NCBI GenBank assembly: GCA_019637975.1
Contig: JAHBUR010000013.1
Location: forward strand, 60,195 to 124,194
Origin: Bacteroidota bacterium
Lineage (GTDB): Bacteria; Bacteroidota; Ignavibacteria; UBA10030; UBA6906
DNA length: 64,000 nucleotides
Direction of reading: 5' to 3'
The stretch's first letter is position 1. Each line of letters opens with the position of its first letter. A program made the position numbers and the translations under genes. The notes beneath the pieces were generated by a model. The model had not been told where the DNA came from and searched no databases. It was given only the letters and a program-made list of their open reading frames with translations. Shown one piece after another: positions 1 through 8,827 of this stretch.

Positions 1-99
1 TGCGATGATCATTCCGCCTTGCCCGCCCAAAAGATTTCCAATGAAAATCAGCAGGACGGTCATAACCGTCATCAGCAGCAGTGTTTTCAGGTTGTTCAT
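1..99 (-). CDS. htpX: HtpX-like M48 membrane protease, N-terminal fragment
   Basis: Only the first 33 codons lie in the window; the gene runs off the left edge. The start ATG at 99 follows a GGAGAAGAA ribosome-binding site. The fragment begins MNNLKTLLLM and continues through a hydrophobic stretch to GNLLGGQGGM, the usual N-terminal membrane segment of HtpX. In the family this segment is followed by a zinc HExxH protease domain facing the cytoplasm that degrades misfolded membrane proteins; that part cannot be seen here. The call rests on the N-terminal signature alone. Confidence 0.75.
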   Translation of the reverse strand, partial: MNNLKTLLLMTVMTVLLIFIGNLLGGQGGMIIA

Positions 100-213
100 T
101 TCTTCTCCATCTATTGCATTGGTTTTCGATAAAAAGGTTAAAATCTATAGCTACAAACAGCATTGTGCAGGCAATTTGTTCCCGCTAGAAATCTGCTGTT
201 AACCGATGGTCAC

Positions 214-1227
214 TCACTCTTTCGCATCTGTTTCTTTCTTCGGAAAAAGAAGCGAGAGAATGATCGACAGCGCAATCACGCCCGCAATGAATCCCAACGA
301 AATCTCAATCGGGAATTTCCCGCCGAATAATTCGTTGAGCCACACCATCTTCAATCCGACAAAAATCAGCACGATGGCCAACCCGTATTTGAGCAGATGG
401 AATTTCTCCACCGCCCCGGCAAGCATGAAATACATGGCGCGTAAGCCGAGAATGGCAAAGACGTTGGAAGTGAAGACGATCATCGGCTCTTTGGTTATGG
501 CAAAGATTGCGGGAACCGAATCCACCGCAAAGATGATGTCGGTCAGTTCGACAAACAGGAGCGTGATGAACAGCGGCGTTGCGTGCATTACGCCGTTCAA
601 GCGGAGAAAGAATTTCTGTCCGTGCAGTTCCTGCGTAACGGGGACGAATTTCTTAAAGAGACGGATCAGCGGATTCTTGTTCGGCTCGATGTTCTTCTCC
701 GGCGCGAACATCATCTTGATTCCCGTTCCGATCAGAAACACGCCGAACAGAATCACGACCCATTCATACTCAATCAGAACGGAACCCATCGCAATGAAAA
801 TGGCACGGAAAATCAACGCGCCAATGATTCCGTAAAACAAAATCCGGTGCTGGTACATCGCCGGGATGGCGAAGTAGGTGAAGACAACGACGAACACGAA
901 AATGTTGTCCACCGAAAGAGATTTTTCAATGATATATCCCGTCAAGAACTCAAGGCCGACCTGCTCCGCCGCCCGTTGAGGATCGAACCCGGGAATGGCG
1001 AGCAGGCGTTCGTCTATTTGGAATTTCCAGCCGGCATACATGTAGAACGCGTAGTTAAACGCCAGCGACAGCACAACCCACACGACACTCCATGTCGCCG
1101 CCTCCTTGAACGAAACAGCATGCGCCTTGCGATGGAAAACGCCGAGGTCAAGTGCCAGCAAGAGGAGAACAAAACCGGTAAAGGCGGCATAGAACCACCA
1201 ATACTCGGCAATCGGAAAAAGGGTCAC
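214..1227 (-). CDS. TerC/Alx family integral membrane protein
   Basis: This 337-residue protein has about eight to nine hydrophobic segments and the two acidic signatures of the TerC family, SVDNIFVFVV near residue 105 and DIIFAVDSVPAIFA near residue 230. Members are linked to tellurite resistance, and several (Alx-type) export manganese, so metal-ion export from the cytoplasm is the likely role. Start is GTG at 1227 behind an AGGAT-like ribosome-binding site; the frame reads VTLFPIAEYWWF. Length is normal for the family. A manganese role would fit the MntR/DtxR-like genes at 6 kb, but no linkage is shown here. Confidence 0.85.
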   Translation of the reverse strand: MTLFPIAEYWWFYAAFTGFVLLLLALDLGVFHRKAHAVSFKEAATWSVVWVVLSLAFNYAFYMYAGWKFQIDERLLAIPGFDPQRAAEQVGLEFLTGYIIEKSLSVDNIFVFVVVFTYFAIPAMYQHRILFYGIIGALIFRAIFIAMGSVLIEYEWVVILFGVFLIGTGIKMMFAPEKNIEPNKNPLIRLFKKFVPVTQELHGQKFFLRLNGVMHATPLFITLLFVELTDIIFAVDSVPAIFAITKEPMIVFTSNVFAILGLRAMYFMLAGAVEKFHLLKYGLAIVLIFVGLKMVWLNELFGGKFPIEISLGFIAGVIALSIILSLLFPKKETDAKE

Positions 1228-1305
1228 ACAGTATCCTGAATTGTGAGAGGGACGGGTTTCGAGATTACAACAGAAGAGGAGGGGAAGTGAGTTCCGGAAG
1301 AAGTT

Positions 1306-2133
1306 TCAAGCACGAACAGCCTCGAAAGAGTGCAGCAATTCTTTCATGATGCTGGCAGATTCTACATCCCCGGTTGTTTCGTATTCTGCAACAAGGTTGT
1401 GCAACACCCGGGCGACGATCATGCCGGTTGTGCATTTCAATCGCAGAATGTCGAAACCGGACAATTTCGCTTTCGCGTTGGCAAGTGCCTCCTTGCTGAT
1501 CGTCTTTCCCCCGTTATAGCAATCAACAAGAACCTTCTCCTGCCGGATCGAAGCCACCGCAAGAAAGTGCCCGGGGAAGTTGCAGCCTTCAATCTTCAGT
1601 CCCAATCTGTCGCCCACCAGCATGTACACGCACGCAAGACTGATGGGAATGCCGCGCTTCTGCTCGATGACGTACACGAGATTACTGTTCAGCGGATTGT
1701 AGTAGTCGTCAGATTCAACGCCGCCCAGGCCGTATCCCTGAAAAAGGAATTCAGCAAGGTCGAGAGCATCGCGACGCGTATAGCGCGCATCGTATTCATC
1801 GGCGAGATTGTCGAGAAGCGTTCTCAGCTTGGCCGGATATAATCTGCCGAACTGAAACCGGGCGATCAAATCGAGGGCGGATTCGAGGCGTTCGTTCTCG
1901 GTTTTCTTTTCCTGCCAGCTCCCCCATTGTTCCTTCAGCCAGACACGATAGTGAGTCAAGAGCGGACGAATCAACAAAGCGTTTGTCGCGTTGAGCGCGA
2001 TTCCCTGCCGCCCGATCTCATCTTCAAGCGAGTCGCCGAACAATGATAGTTGCGCGATAACGACTTCGCGGAGAGATTCATCTTCGAGCAAGCGGATAAG
2101 AGCAGGAAGTTGGCGTATGTCCGGCGTATTCAT
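1306..2133 (-). CDS. SirB1-type transglutaminase-like protein
   Basis: The protein (275 residues from ATG 2133; an in-frame TTG at 2148 is an alternative) carries the SirB1/transglutaminase-like core: YYNPLNSNLVYVIEQKRGIP, then ISLACVYM, GLKIEGCNFPGHFLAV and VDCYNGG, in the usual order between residues 150 and 225. The N-terminal 130 residues look helical. In the family the classical transglutaminase cysteine is not kept at the ISL position, so enzymatic activity is uncertain. It lies 46 bases past the end of the amylase gene on the same strand and could be cotranscribed with it. Confidence 0.8.
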   Translation of the reverse strand: MNTPDIRQLPALIRLLEDESLREVVIAQLSLFGDSLEDEIGRQGIALNATNALLIRPLLTHYRVWLKEQWGSWQEKKTENERLESALDLIARFQFGRLYPAKLRTLLDNLADEYDARYTRRDALDLAEFLFQGYGLGGVESDDYYNPLNSNLVYVIEQKRGIPISLACVYMLVGDRLGLKIEGCNFPGHFLAVASIRQEKVLVDCYNGGKTISKEALANAKAKLSGFDILRLKCTTGMIVARVLHNLVAEYETTGDVESASIMKELLHSFEAVRA

Positions 2134-2179
2134 ATTCTCTGTAAGCAAGATACGAATTTTCCGACCAGCTTGCGCGGGC

Positions 2180-4078
2180 TTATTCCATTTCCTTCACAAT
2201 TTCGAAAATTCCGGCCGACATTCCATCGAGCGTGATTGATTTCCCGGCACTCAGGTCGAACTCATTTCCCGAAAGCATATCCCGCAACCGGACTACATCG
2301 ACAAGTTGATGTTCGAACGGCGATAGATCGACGGTTTGCTTGTCGCGATTGTTGTTGATGACAACCATCAGCCGTTCATTCTTCAGAATTCTGAAATACA
2401 CATACACTTCGTTCGTCGGTTTGAAGTGAATGAGTTTTCCTGTTTGAAGAACGGGGTGTGCTTTGCGAATGTGCAGCAAGCGTTTCGTGAAATTGAAGAT
2501 GTCGGTTTCCGTTTCCGTTCTTTCCTCCTCTGTAAATGCATTTTGCGTATCACCCGGAAATCCTCCCGGAAAATCAGCACGCAGTCGCCCGTGATCGGGT
2601 CCGCCTTTCATGCCAAGTTCGGTTCCGTACAAAATCTGTGGAATCCCTCGCGTTGTCAGCAGCAATGTCATTGCCATCTGAAATCTCCTTGTGTCGCCGT
2701 TCACGTTGAACATGATGCGCCGGATGTCGTGGTTGTCGAGGAAGGTGACAAGATTGCCGGGATCGGGGAAAAGAAAATCTTTCGTCAGGCAATTGAATAT
2801 GTGTTCGATCTTTCCCGCCGAATCGGCAAATGCCTTCATGAATGCGTCGAACAATCCGAAATCAGTAATGGCCGGCAGTTGCGGATCCAATGGCTTGGGG
2901 AAGAATGATTTCCGTTGGTACGGCGCAAGATAGACGGGATCCTGAATCCATACTTCTCCCACAATATTGAAGCGCGGATATTCATCGAGAATCGTTCTGC
3001 ACCACCTCGCCCGAAATTCCGGATCGATGTACGGATACGTGTCTTCACGAATGCCGTCGATGCCGCTGTATTCAATCCACCAAATTGTACTTTGGGTCAG
3101 ATACCGGGCGACGGAAGAATTCTTCTGGTTCATGTCGGGCATGTAGGGCGTAAACCAGCCGTGTGTCGCTTTTTGTTTCGTGAGCGAGTCGCTGTACAAG
3201 TCGGTGAGCTCGGCTTTCGAGTGATAGGATTTGAGATGATTGTCGGGAGAGCCGTTCAGCCAATCGGGCGTCGGGAGATTTTGAATCCACGGATGACTGA
3301 TGCTGATGTGATTATTCACGTGATCCATAATCACTTTGAGGTTCCGCGTATGCGCTTCCTGCACGAATGTCCGGTACAGTTCGTTGCTGCCGAAGCGCCG
3401 GTCTATTCTATACAAATCCGTTGCAGCATATCCGTGATAGCTTGATGCGCGTACGTTATTTTCCACAACCGGCGTCAGCCACAATGCCGTAACGCCTAAA
3501 TCCTGCAGGTAATCAAGTTTGTTGATGATACCCTGCAGATCGCCGCCGTGCCTGCCGTACGGCTCGTTGCGATTCAGCGTGTCGGACATTCCGGAAATAT
3601 TATCGTTGGAGGCATCGCCATTTGCAAAGCGGTCGGGAACGATGAGATAGATGACGTCGGATTGATCAAAGCCGTTATGCCCGTCGTCTGAATTCCGGCG
3701 CTGCAGGAGGGGGAATGAGACGCGTACTTCTCCGCTTCCCGAACGAAAACGCAAACCATAATTTCCCGGTGTAGCGTTGCGCCGGATTTCTATATCCACA
3801 AAAGCGTACGAGGGATTCTCAATCTCATGAACCTTCAATATCCTGATACCGGGTGATGAGCTTGTGACGCCCACATCTTTCAAATTCTCCCCATATATCA
3901 TGAGTTGGAGGATGTTTGTCTTCATTCCCGCCCACCAATTCGGGGGTTCTATCTTGGTGACAACGGGCGTCTGCGCAAAAGAGAGATGCAAGGCGCAGAA
4001 CGCCAGAGCAACCAGAAGCGATTTCTTCATAGTAGTTTGTAAGAATGGCGTATGGAAAATGTGTTTCAAAATAGCCAA
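2180..4078 (-). CDS. GH13 alpha-amylase family enzyme (neopullulanase/SusA-like), exported
   Basis: The protein starts with a signal peptide (MKKSLLVALAFCALHLSFAQ), then a cyclomaltodextrinase-type N-terminal domain (PPNWWAGM, LQLMIYGENL), a TIM-barrel catalytic domain and a short beta C-domain ending near residue 632. Catalytic residues are visible: the nucleophile Asp in GIREDTYPY, the acid Glu in GEVW and the third Asp in FLDNHD, plus the DHVNNH region. It should hydrolyse alpha-1,4 glucans outside the cytoplasm. A TTG start at 4078 sits five bases after a perfect AGGAGG, whereas the ATG at 4030 that begins the classic signal peptide has no clear site, so an N-terminal extension of 16 residues is likely. 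Confidence 0.9.
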   Translation of the reverse strand: MAILKHIFHTPFLQTTMKKSLLVALAFCALHLSFAQTPVVTKIEPPNWWAGMKTNILQLMIYGENLKDVGVTSSSPGIRILKVHEIENPSYAFVDIEIRRNATPGNYGLRFRSGSGEVRVSFPLLQRRNSDDGHNGFDQSDVIYLIVPDRFANGDASNDNISGMSDTLNRNEPYGRHGGDLQGIINKLDYLQDLGVTALWLTPVVENNVRASSYHGYAATDLYRIDRRFGSNELYRTFVQEAHTRNLKVIMDHVNNHISISHPWIQNLPTPDWLNGSPDNHLKSYHSKAELTDLYSDSLTKQKATHGWFTPYMPDMNQKNSSVARYLTQSTIWWIEYSGIDGIREDTYPYIDPEFRARWCRTILDEYPRFNIVGEVWIQDPVYLAPYQRKSFFPKPLDPQLPAITDFGLFDAFMKAFADSAGKIEHIFNCLTKDFLFPDPGNLVTFLDNHDIRRIMFNVNGDTRRFQMAMTLLLTTRGIPQILYGTELGMKGGPDHGRLRADFPGGFPGDTQNAFTEEERTETETDIFNFTKRLLHIRKAHPVLQTGKLIHFKPTNEVYVYFRILKNERLMVVINNNRDKQTVDLSPFEHQLVDVVRLRDMLSGNEFDLSAGKSITLDGMSAGIFEIVKEME

Positions 4079-4219
4079 TCATTCCTCCTACCGCAAGATG
4101 AATGATTGATATTCATGCGCTTTTTGCTAACTTGTGTGGAGCCACTTCAGTCCCGTACCCGCAAATCCCGGGACACACCAAACTCACGTAACCAGCAAAC
4201 CAACAACGAAGGAGTTCCC

Positions 4220-5491
4220 TTGGCTTTTTCAGAATGGTTAAACGGCGTGTACAGAAAATTCCATCCGACATTTTGGGTGGCGAACGGCATGGAGTTGTTC
4301 GAGCGGCTTGCGTATTACGGCCAGCAGATTGTGTTCATGGTGTATGTCCGCAACAAACTGGGGTTCTCAGAATCGGAAGCAGGGACTCTCTCGGGCATTT
4401 TCGGAGGATTGATTTACCTGCTGCCAATTCTTGCCGGAACGCTTGCCGACAAATGGGGATTCCGGCGGGCGTTCAATGTGGCGTTTTCCATTCTCGGCCT
4501 CGGCTACTTTCTTATCGGCTCGCTCGGCATGGATGCATTTGCAGGAGTATATGACGGGCTTCCGACATACTGGCTGTTGCTTTCGTTTCTGATTCTGACT
4601 GCTTTCGGCGGCTCTTTCATCAAGCCGGCGGTATTGGGCACGGTTGCGGTTACTTCCAACGAAGAGACAAAGTCCCTTGGTTTTGCCATCTATTATTGGC
4701 TTGTGAATATCGGAGCAATGCTCGGACCGACGATCGCGTATCTTGTGCGCGACAGTTTCGGCAATGAGTTCGTCTACCTTGTCTCCGCATTGAGTTGTTT
4801 TGCGATGCTTGTTGTGAACATCTTCCTCTACAAAGAAGTTGCCGGGAAGGGGGAAGTCGTGCACGAAACGTTGGGCAAGAAGATTTCCAACCTGTTTGTC
4901 GTGTTGGGAAATGTCAAGTTCATGATCTTCCTGCTTATCTATTCCTTGTACTGGATTATCTTCTGGCAGGAATTCATCATCGTTCCGTACTACATCACCG
5001 ACTACATTGACAAAGATGCGCCGTACGAGATTGTGCAATCGTGGGCGGGAGCCGGGGCGATCATTCTCTTTCAAATTCCGCTCAACAGGTTGACGAAGAA
5101 TGTTCCTACGCGAACAGCGATTGTGATGGGCTTTGCGATTTCGAGTCTCATCTGGGTGATCATCGGAATTTATCCGAGCATTCCGACCATCGCCGCGGGA
5201 ATCGTTGCATTCGCCATCGGCGAGATGATCCAGGCTCCGCGTTACTACGAATACATTTCTGAAATTGCGCCTCCCGGCCAGCAGGGTTTGTATCAGGGCT
5301 ATGCCTTCCTGCCGATCGCCATCGCCCGATTCGTCGGTGATCCGTTCGGCGGATGGTTGTATGAAACTTCCAAAGCTGCGGGAACGCCCGAGCTTATTTG
5401 GTTTGCCATGATCGGTGTCGGCGTTGCAGGTGCAGTATTGATGTGGATATACAATTTCTTTGTCGAACGATCAGAGAGGGCGGCTTCGTAA
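4220..5491 (+). CDS. POT-family (PTR2) MFS peptide transporter
   Basis: This 423-residue polytopic protein carries the POT signature ELFERLAYYG (the ExxER(F)xYY motif that binds protons in the first helix), followed by about twelve hydrophobic segments. A second POT-like region, GGSFIKPAVLG, is present near residue 130. It should import di- or tripeptides with protons across the inner membrane. I chose the TTG start at 4220 because it follows GAAGGAG by five bases and begins AFSEWLNGVY; an in-frame ATG at 4106 would add 38 unlike residues. The LolA-like gene follows three bases after the stop. Confidence 0.88.
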   Translation: MAFSEWLNGVYRKFHPTFWVANGMELFERLAYYGQQIVFMVYVRNKLGFSESEAGTLSGIFGGLIYLLPILAGTLADKWGFRRAFNVAFSILGLGYFLIGSLGMDAFAGVYDGLPTYWLLLSFLILTAFGGSFIKPAVLGTVAVTSNEETKSLGFAIYYWLVNIGAMLGPTIAYLVRDSFGNEFVYLVSALSCFAMLVVNIFLYKEVAGKGEVVHETLGKKISNLFVVLGNVKFMIFLLIYSLYWIIFWQEFIIVPYYITDYIDKDAPYEIVQSWAGAGAIILFQIPLNRLTKNVPTRTAIVMGFAISSLIWVIIGIYPSIPTIAAGIVAFAIGEMIQAPRYYEYISEIAPPGQQGLYQGYAFLPIAIARFVGDPFGGWLYETSKAAGTPELIWFAMIGVGVAGAVLMWIYNFFVERSERAAS

Positions 5492-5494
5492 ATC

Positions 5495-6172
5495 ATGCGC
5501 TATGCTGCAACGACGTTTCTTGTTTTGCTTGCCGTGAGTTTCATGCAGGGCCAAACACTCCCGCACCTCTCCGGCGAAGCCATACTGAAGAACGTTGAGG
5601 CGAACTTCGCAGGGATTCAGGACTACACCGTTTCCCTCGAAGCCAAAGTAGATCTCGAGCGGCTGAAAGTACCGCAGATGAAAGCAACAATGTACTTCAA
5701 GCAACCGGACAAAGTCCATTTCGATTCGGAGGGGTTTGCCTTGTTGCCGAAAGAGGGATTAAGTTTTTCCCCCGGCAGCCTTTCATCGCGTTACGATGTG
5801 GAAGCGGTGAAAGCGGAGAATGAAGTGTTTGTTCTTACCCTCAAACCAAAAACCCGCAAGACGAACGCCCGAATGCTCGTTACTGTTAGACCTGTAAATT
5901 GGACGGTGCTGGGGATCTCATCTATGCAACAGGGCGGAAGAAGCATTCAAACAGAGTTTGAATATGAGAAGCTGGAAGGATATTGGCTTCCCGTCCGCCT
6001 TACGGCAACGCTTACCGTCGATACCTCTGAAGCATCAACGTCCGATGACGTTCAGCAACGTCGCCCCTCCTTCGCTCCCCGTCAAGGAACAATCCAAATC
6101 CGCTACTCTGATTACCGCATCAACAGCGGCTTGCCCGACGAGATATTTGAGAAGAAAGACCAAGACAGGTAG
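5495..6172 (+). CDS. LolA-like outer-membrane lipoprotein sorting domain protein
   Basis: A signal peptide (about residues 1-20, ending SFMQGQ) precedes a fold typical of LolA/MucB-type periplasmic proteins: repeated strands such as DYTVSLEAKVD, MKATMYFKQPDKVHFDSEGF and a C-terminal IQIRYSDYRINSGLPDEIF. Length (225 residues) fits. The family binds lipids or lipoproteins in the periplasm. The start is three bases after the stop of the peptide transporter, suggesting cotranscription. Family-level call only; a specific cargo cannot be inferred. Confidence 0.65.
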   Translation: MRYAATTFLVLLAVSFMQGQTLPHLSGEAILKNVEANFAGIQDYTVSLEAKVDLERLKVPQMKATMYFKQPDKVHFDSEGFALLPKEGLSFSPGSLSSRYDVEAVKAENEVFVLTLKPKTRKTNARMLVTVRPVNWTVLGISSMQQGGRSIQTEFEYEKLEGYWLPVRLTATLTVDTSEASTSDDVQQRRPSFAPRQGTIQIRYSDYRINSGLPDEIFEKKDQDR

Positions 6173-6243
6173 TACCCACCTCTCCTGAAAAAACCCTAAA
6201 AGCGAACTGTTTCGAATGATTTTCATCCTCCGAGAAAATCTAC

Positions 6244-6291
6244 TTGACATTCAGTTAGATATCTATAAATTGATATTTAGGTTTATCTAAA
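6244..6291 (+). promoter_or_regulatory. Promoter and DtxR/MntR-like operators ahead of the metal operon
   Basis: A TTGACA element lies at 6244-6249. Downstream are two inverted repeats: the perfect palindrome TAGATATCTA (6256-6265), overlapping the likely -10 region, and TTTAGGTTTATCTAAA (6276-6291), whose outer arms match and which resembles the TTAGGTTAG-type boxes of DtxR/IdeR/MntR repressors. The following gene encodes a DtxR-family repressor, so autoregulation of the whole operon by a divalent metal is the natural inference. The -10 hexamer is not well defined. Confidence 0.55.
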
Positions 6292-6304
6292 ATGATTTTG
6301 AGAT

Positions 6305-6958
6305 ATGTCTACGATAAGTACTGAAGATTACATTAAAGCCATCTACAAGCTTGAAGTCCGGGGCGAAAAGGCCACAACTTCCGCACTTGCCAGTCAACTC
6401 GGCGTCGCCGATGCCTCGATCACCGACATGATCAAGAAGCTGTCGGACAAAGGACTGCTGCACTACGAACGATATCAAGGAGTTGAGTTGACACAACGAG
6501 GGATGAAGATGGCGCTGGGAATTTTGCGCCGCCATCGATTGTGGGAAATGTTCCTTGTTGAGTTTCTCGGCTACTCGTGGGACAAAGTGCATGACGAAGC
6601 GGAGCGGCTTGAACACGTAACGTCGGCCGAGCTTGAGCATGCCATTGATACGGCGTTGGGGCATCCCGCCATCGATCCGCACGGCGATGAAATACCGACC
6701 GCCGACGGAAAGCTATCGAACAGAACCTGTACAGCTCTTGCGGCACACGAGGCGGGTGATGTTGTCCGCGTTATGCGTGTGAGCGACGAGGATTCTGCCA
6801 TTTTGCAGCACGCGGCGTCACTCGGCGTTTCGCTCAACGGCAGAATCACCGTAAAACAGAAAATGCCGTTTGACGGATCGTTGATGGTGAAGATTGGCAA
6901 GAAAGAACACTTCGTCAGCAGGCAGGTTGCCGATTCGATTTTCGTCGAGCGGGTATGA
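6305..6958 (+). CDS. DtxR/MntR-family metal-dependent repressor
   Basis: This 217-residue protein has an N-terminal winged helix (TTSALASQLGVADASITDMI, residues 25-44), a dimerisation and metal-binding domain with the ligand-rich stretch HDEAERLEHVTS (about residues 98-109) and AIDPHGDEIP, and a C-terminal SH3/FeoA-like domain from about residue 145. It should repress transcription when loaded with Fe or Mn. It is the first gene of a chain of seven that ends with a porin at 13115, and palindromic boxes lie just upstream. Whether it senses iron or manganese cannot be decided from sequence alone. Confidence 0.9.
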   Translation: MSTISTEDYIKAIYKLEVRGEKATTSALASQLGVADASITDMIKKLSDKGLLHYERYQGVELTQRGMKMALGILRRHRLWEMFLVEFLGYSWDKVHDEAERLEHVTSAELEHAIDTALGHPAIDPHGDEIPTADGKLSNRTCTALAAHEAGDVVRVMRVSDEDSAILQHAASLGVSLNGRITVKQKMPFDGSLMVKIGKKEHFVSRQVADSIFVERV

Positions 6959-6959
6959 A

Positions 6960-8006
6960 ATGGAATCAGAACCTATGATCAATCCTGCCTATGCCCTCAT
7001 GTGGGCCGGTGCTGCCATTGCGATACTCGCCATTGTGTTCTGGCCCGACTCCGGTGTGTGGCCGCGTTGGAGACGTTCGCTGCAGAATACGCGACGCGTC
7101 CGCATAGAGGATGCGCTCAAACATCTGTACGATTGCGAGTACAAACAACTGACAGCAACACACAAAAGTGTTGCGGGCGCGCTTTCAATCTCCGGCGATG
7201 AAGTCGCCCGCCTGCTGGAGAGGCTCGAGGAACTCAACTTGCTCCGCTCGGAGGGAGAGATGTTGACTCTCACAGAAGACGGAAGGGCGTATGCGCTACG
7301 GGTCATTCGCATGCACAGACTGTGGGAGAGATATCTTGCCGATGAAACCGGTCTCAGCGAAACCGAATGGCACTATCACGCCGAGGAAAAGGAGCATATT
7401 CTCACCGCCGATCAAGCCGATGCGCTTGCGATTCAGATGGGAAATCCGTCGTTCGATCCGCATGGCGATCCGATTCCGACTGCCGCGGGTGAATTACCGG
7501 AACGGCGCGGAATGACCCTGACACAACTGCATCCGCATCAATACGCGGAAGTTGTCCACATTGAGGATGAACCAAACGCCGTTTACGCCCAGCTTGTCGC
7601 CCAAGGTATTCATCCCGGCGTTCATCTTCGCATGATCAGTATTGACAAGAACAAGATACAACTGGAGGTGGAGGGAGTTGAGAACGTACTTGCTCCGATT
7701 GTCGCGGCAAACGTTGCCGTGGTTCCTGTTGGCCGTGTAAAACGAGCGGGGAAGGCGGAAGCCACGCTTGCGGATCTCCATATCGGCGAGAGTGCACGCG
7801 TGGCGCGCATTGCCCGCGAATGCCGCGGCCAGCAACGGCGACGGTTGATGGATCTCGGAATTCTTCCCGGCACTTTGGTGACAGCCGAAATGCGCAATGT
7901 CGCCGGTGACCCGACGGCATACAGTGTGCGCGGTGCATTGATTGCCTTGCGCAAAAACCAGGCACGCATGATACAAATTGAACGAAATGGAGATAGTGGA
8001 GCATGA
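6960..8006 (+). CDS. Membrane-anchored DtxR-FeoA fusion protein
   Basis: The 348-residue protein starts with a transmembrane helix (about residues 9-27, ALMWAGAAIAILAIVFWP). After it come a DtxR-type winged helix (SVAGALSISGDEVARLLERL), a DtxR dimerisation/metal domain (HRLWERYL, HAEEKEHILTADQ, FDPHGDPIPT) and two SH3/FeoA-like regions, the last being LHIGESARVARI to IALRKNQARMIQI. It therefore keeps the architecture of its upstream neighbour but is tethered to the membrane. Start ATG 6960 lies one base after the previous stop; ATG 6975 is an alternative. It overlaps the FeoB GTPase gene by four bases. The likely role is metal sensing or FeoA-like regulation of FeoB at the membrane. Confidence 0.8.
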   Translation: MESEPMINPAYALMWAGAAIAILAIVFWPDSGVWPRWRRSLQNTRRVRIEDALKHLYDCEYKQLTATHKSVAGALSISGDEVARLLERLEELNLLRSEGEMLTLTEDGRAYALRVIRMHRLWERYLADETGLSETEWHYHAEEKEHILTADQADALAIQMGNPSFDPHGDPIPTAAGELPERRGMTLTQLHPHQYAEVVHIEDEPNAVYAQLVAQGIHPGVHLRMISIDKNKIQLEVEGVENVLAPIVAANVAVVPVGRVKRAGKAEATLADLHIGESARVARIARECRGQQRRRLMDLGILPGTLVTAEMRNVAGDPTAYSVRGALIALRKNQARMIQIERNGDSGA

Positions 8007-8827
8007 AGCAAACTCAATCAGGAAGCCCGTGTGAAACCTGCCCTGCGCACAATGTCGCCAATCTTGTGAAACTCGGCATCAATCTTGAAGGGACGGACTA
8101 TGTTGTTGCGCTTGCGGGAAATCCGAATACCGGCAAGAGTACGGTATTCAACGCTCTCACAGGCTTGCGGCAGCACACCGGGAACTGGCCCGGAAAAACA
8201 GTCACGAGGGCCGAGGGGGCATTCTCGTATTCCGAAAAGAGATACAAGCTTGTCGATCTTCCCGGAACGTACTCGCTTCTTTCTACAAGCACAGACGAAG
8301 AAGTGGCGCGAAATTTCATTCTCTTCGGGCAGCCCGATGTAACAGTGATTGTTGTTGATGCCACGCGGCTTGAGCGGAATCTCAATCTTGCATTACAAGT
8401 TCTGGAAATTACCGACCGCGCAATTGTTTGCCTGAATCTCATTGATGAAGCTCAACGGCTCGGTATTACGGTTGCCGAACGGACTCTTGCCAAGGATCTT
8501 GGCGTTCCCGTTGTTCCCGCGGCTGCACGGCGCGGCACCGGAGTTCAAGAGCTTCTGCGCACTATTCATGACGTTGCCACCGGCACGGTGGTACCGAAAC
8601 CAAAACGCATCGTCAAACACGCTCCTCATCTTGAAAAGGCGATAAGCAATCTGGCGGAATCTTTACACTCGAGATTCCCGGCCCTGACGAACGCCCGTTG
8701 GGTCGCGCTCAGGCTGCTTGAGGGAGATGAACGGATTATTGATGCCGTAAGAACAGGAGAAATCGCCGGCATTCTGCGCCTCACAGCGCATGCAAAAGGG
8801 AACGTTGCGGAAGGAGTATGGTCATGA
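8003..8827 (+). CDS. FeoB GTPase domain, encoded as a separate protein
   Basis: The 274-residue protein is only the cytosolic G-domain of FeoB. It carries G1 GNPNTGKST, the G2 region TGNWPGKTV, G3 DLPGTYSL, G4 NLID (canonical NxxD) and a helical GDI-like tail. It has no membrane segment. A Cys pair near the N terminus (PCETCPAHN) recalls clostridial-type FeoB proteins. Its stop overlaps the start of the permease gene (ATGA), so the two halves are translationally coupled and should form one transporter. Its upstream neighbour supplies the FeoA-like domain. Confidence 0.9.
   Translation: MKQTQSGSPCETCPAHNVANLVKLGINLEGTDYVVALAGNPNTGKSTVFNALTGLRQHTGNWPGKTVTRAEGAFSYSEKRYKLVDLPGTYSLLSTSTDEEVARNFILFGQPDVTVIVVDATRLERNLNLALQVLEITDRAIVCLNLIDEAQRLGITVAERTLAKDLGVPVVPAAARRGTGVQELLRTIHDVATGTVVPKPKRIVKHAPHLEKAISNLAESLHSRFPALTNARWVALRLLEGDERIIDAVRTGEIAGILRLTAHAKGNVAEGVWS

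Noticed and set aside
980..1000. GGATCGAACCC stretch resembling a tRNA T-arm
   Set aside because: It lies in the TerC gene (PGFDPQRAA) and has no cloverleaf around it.
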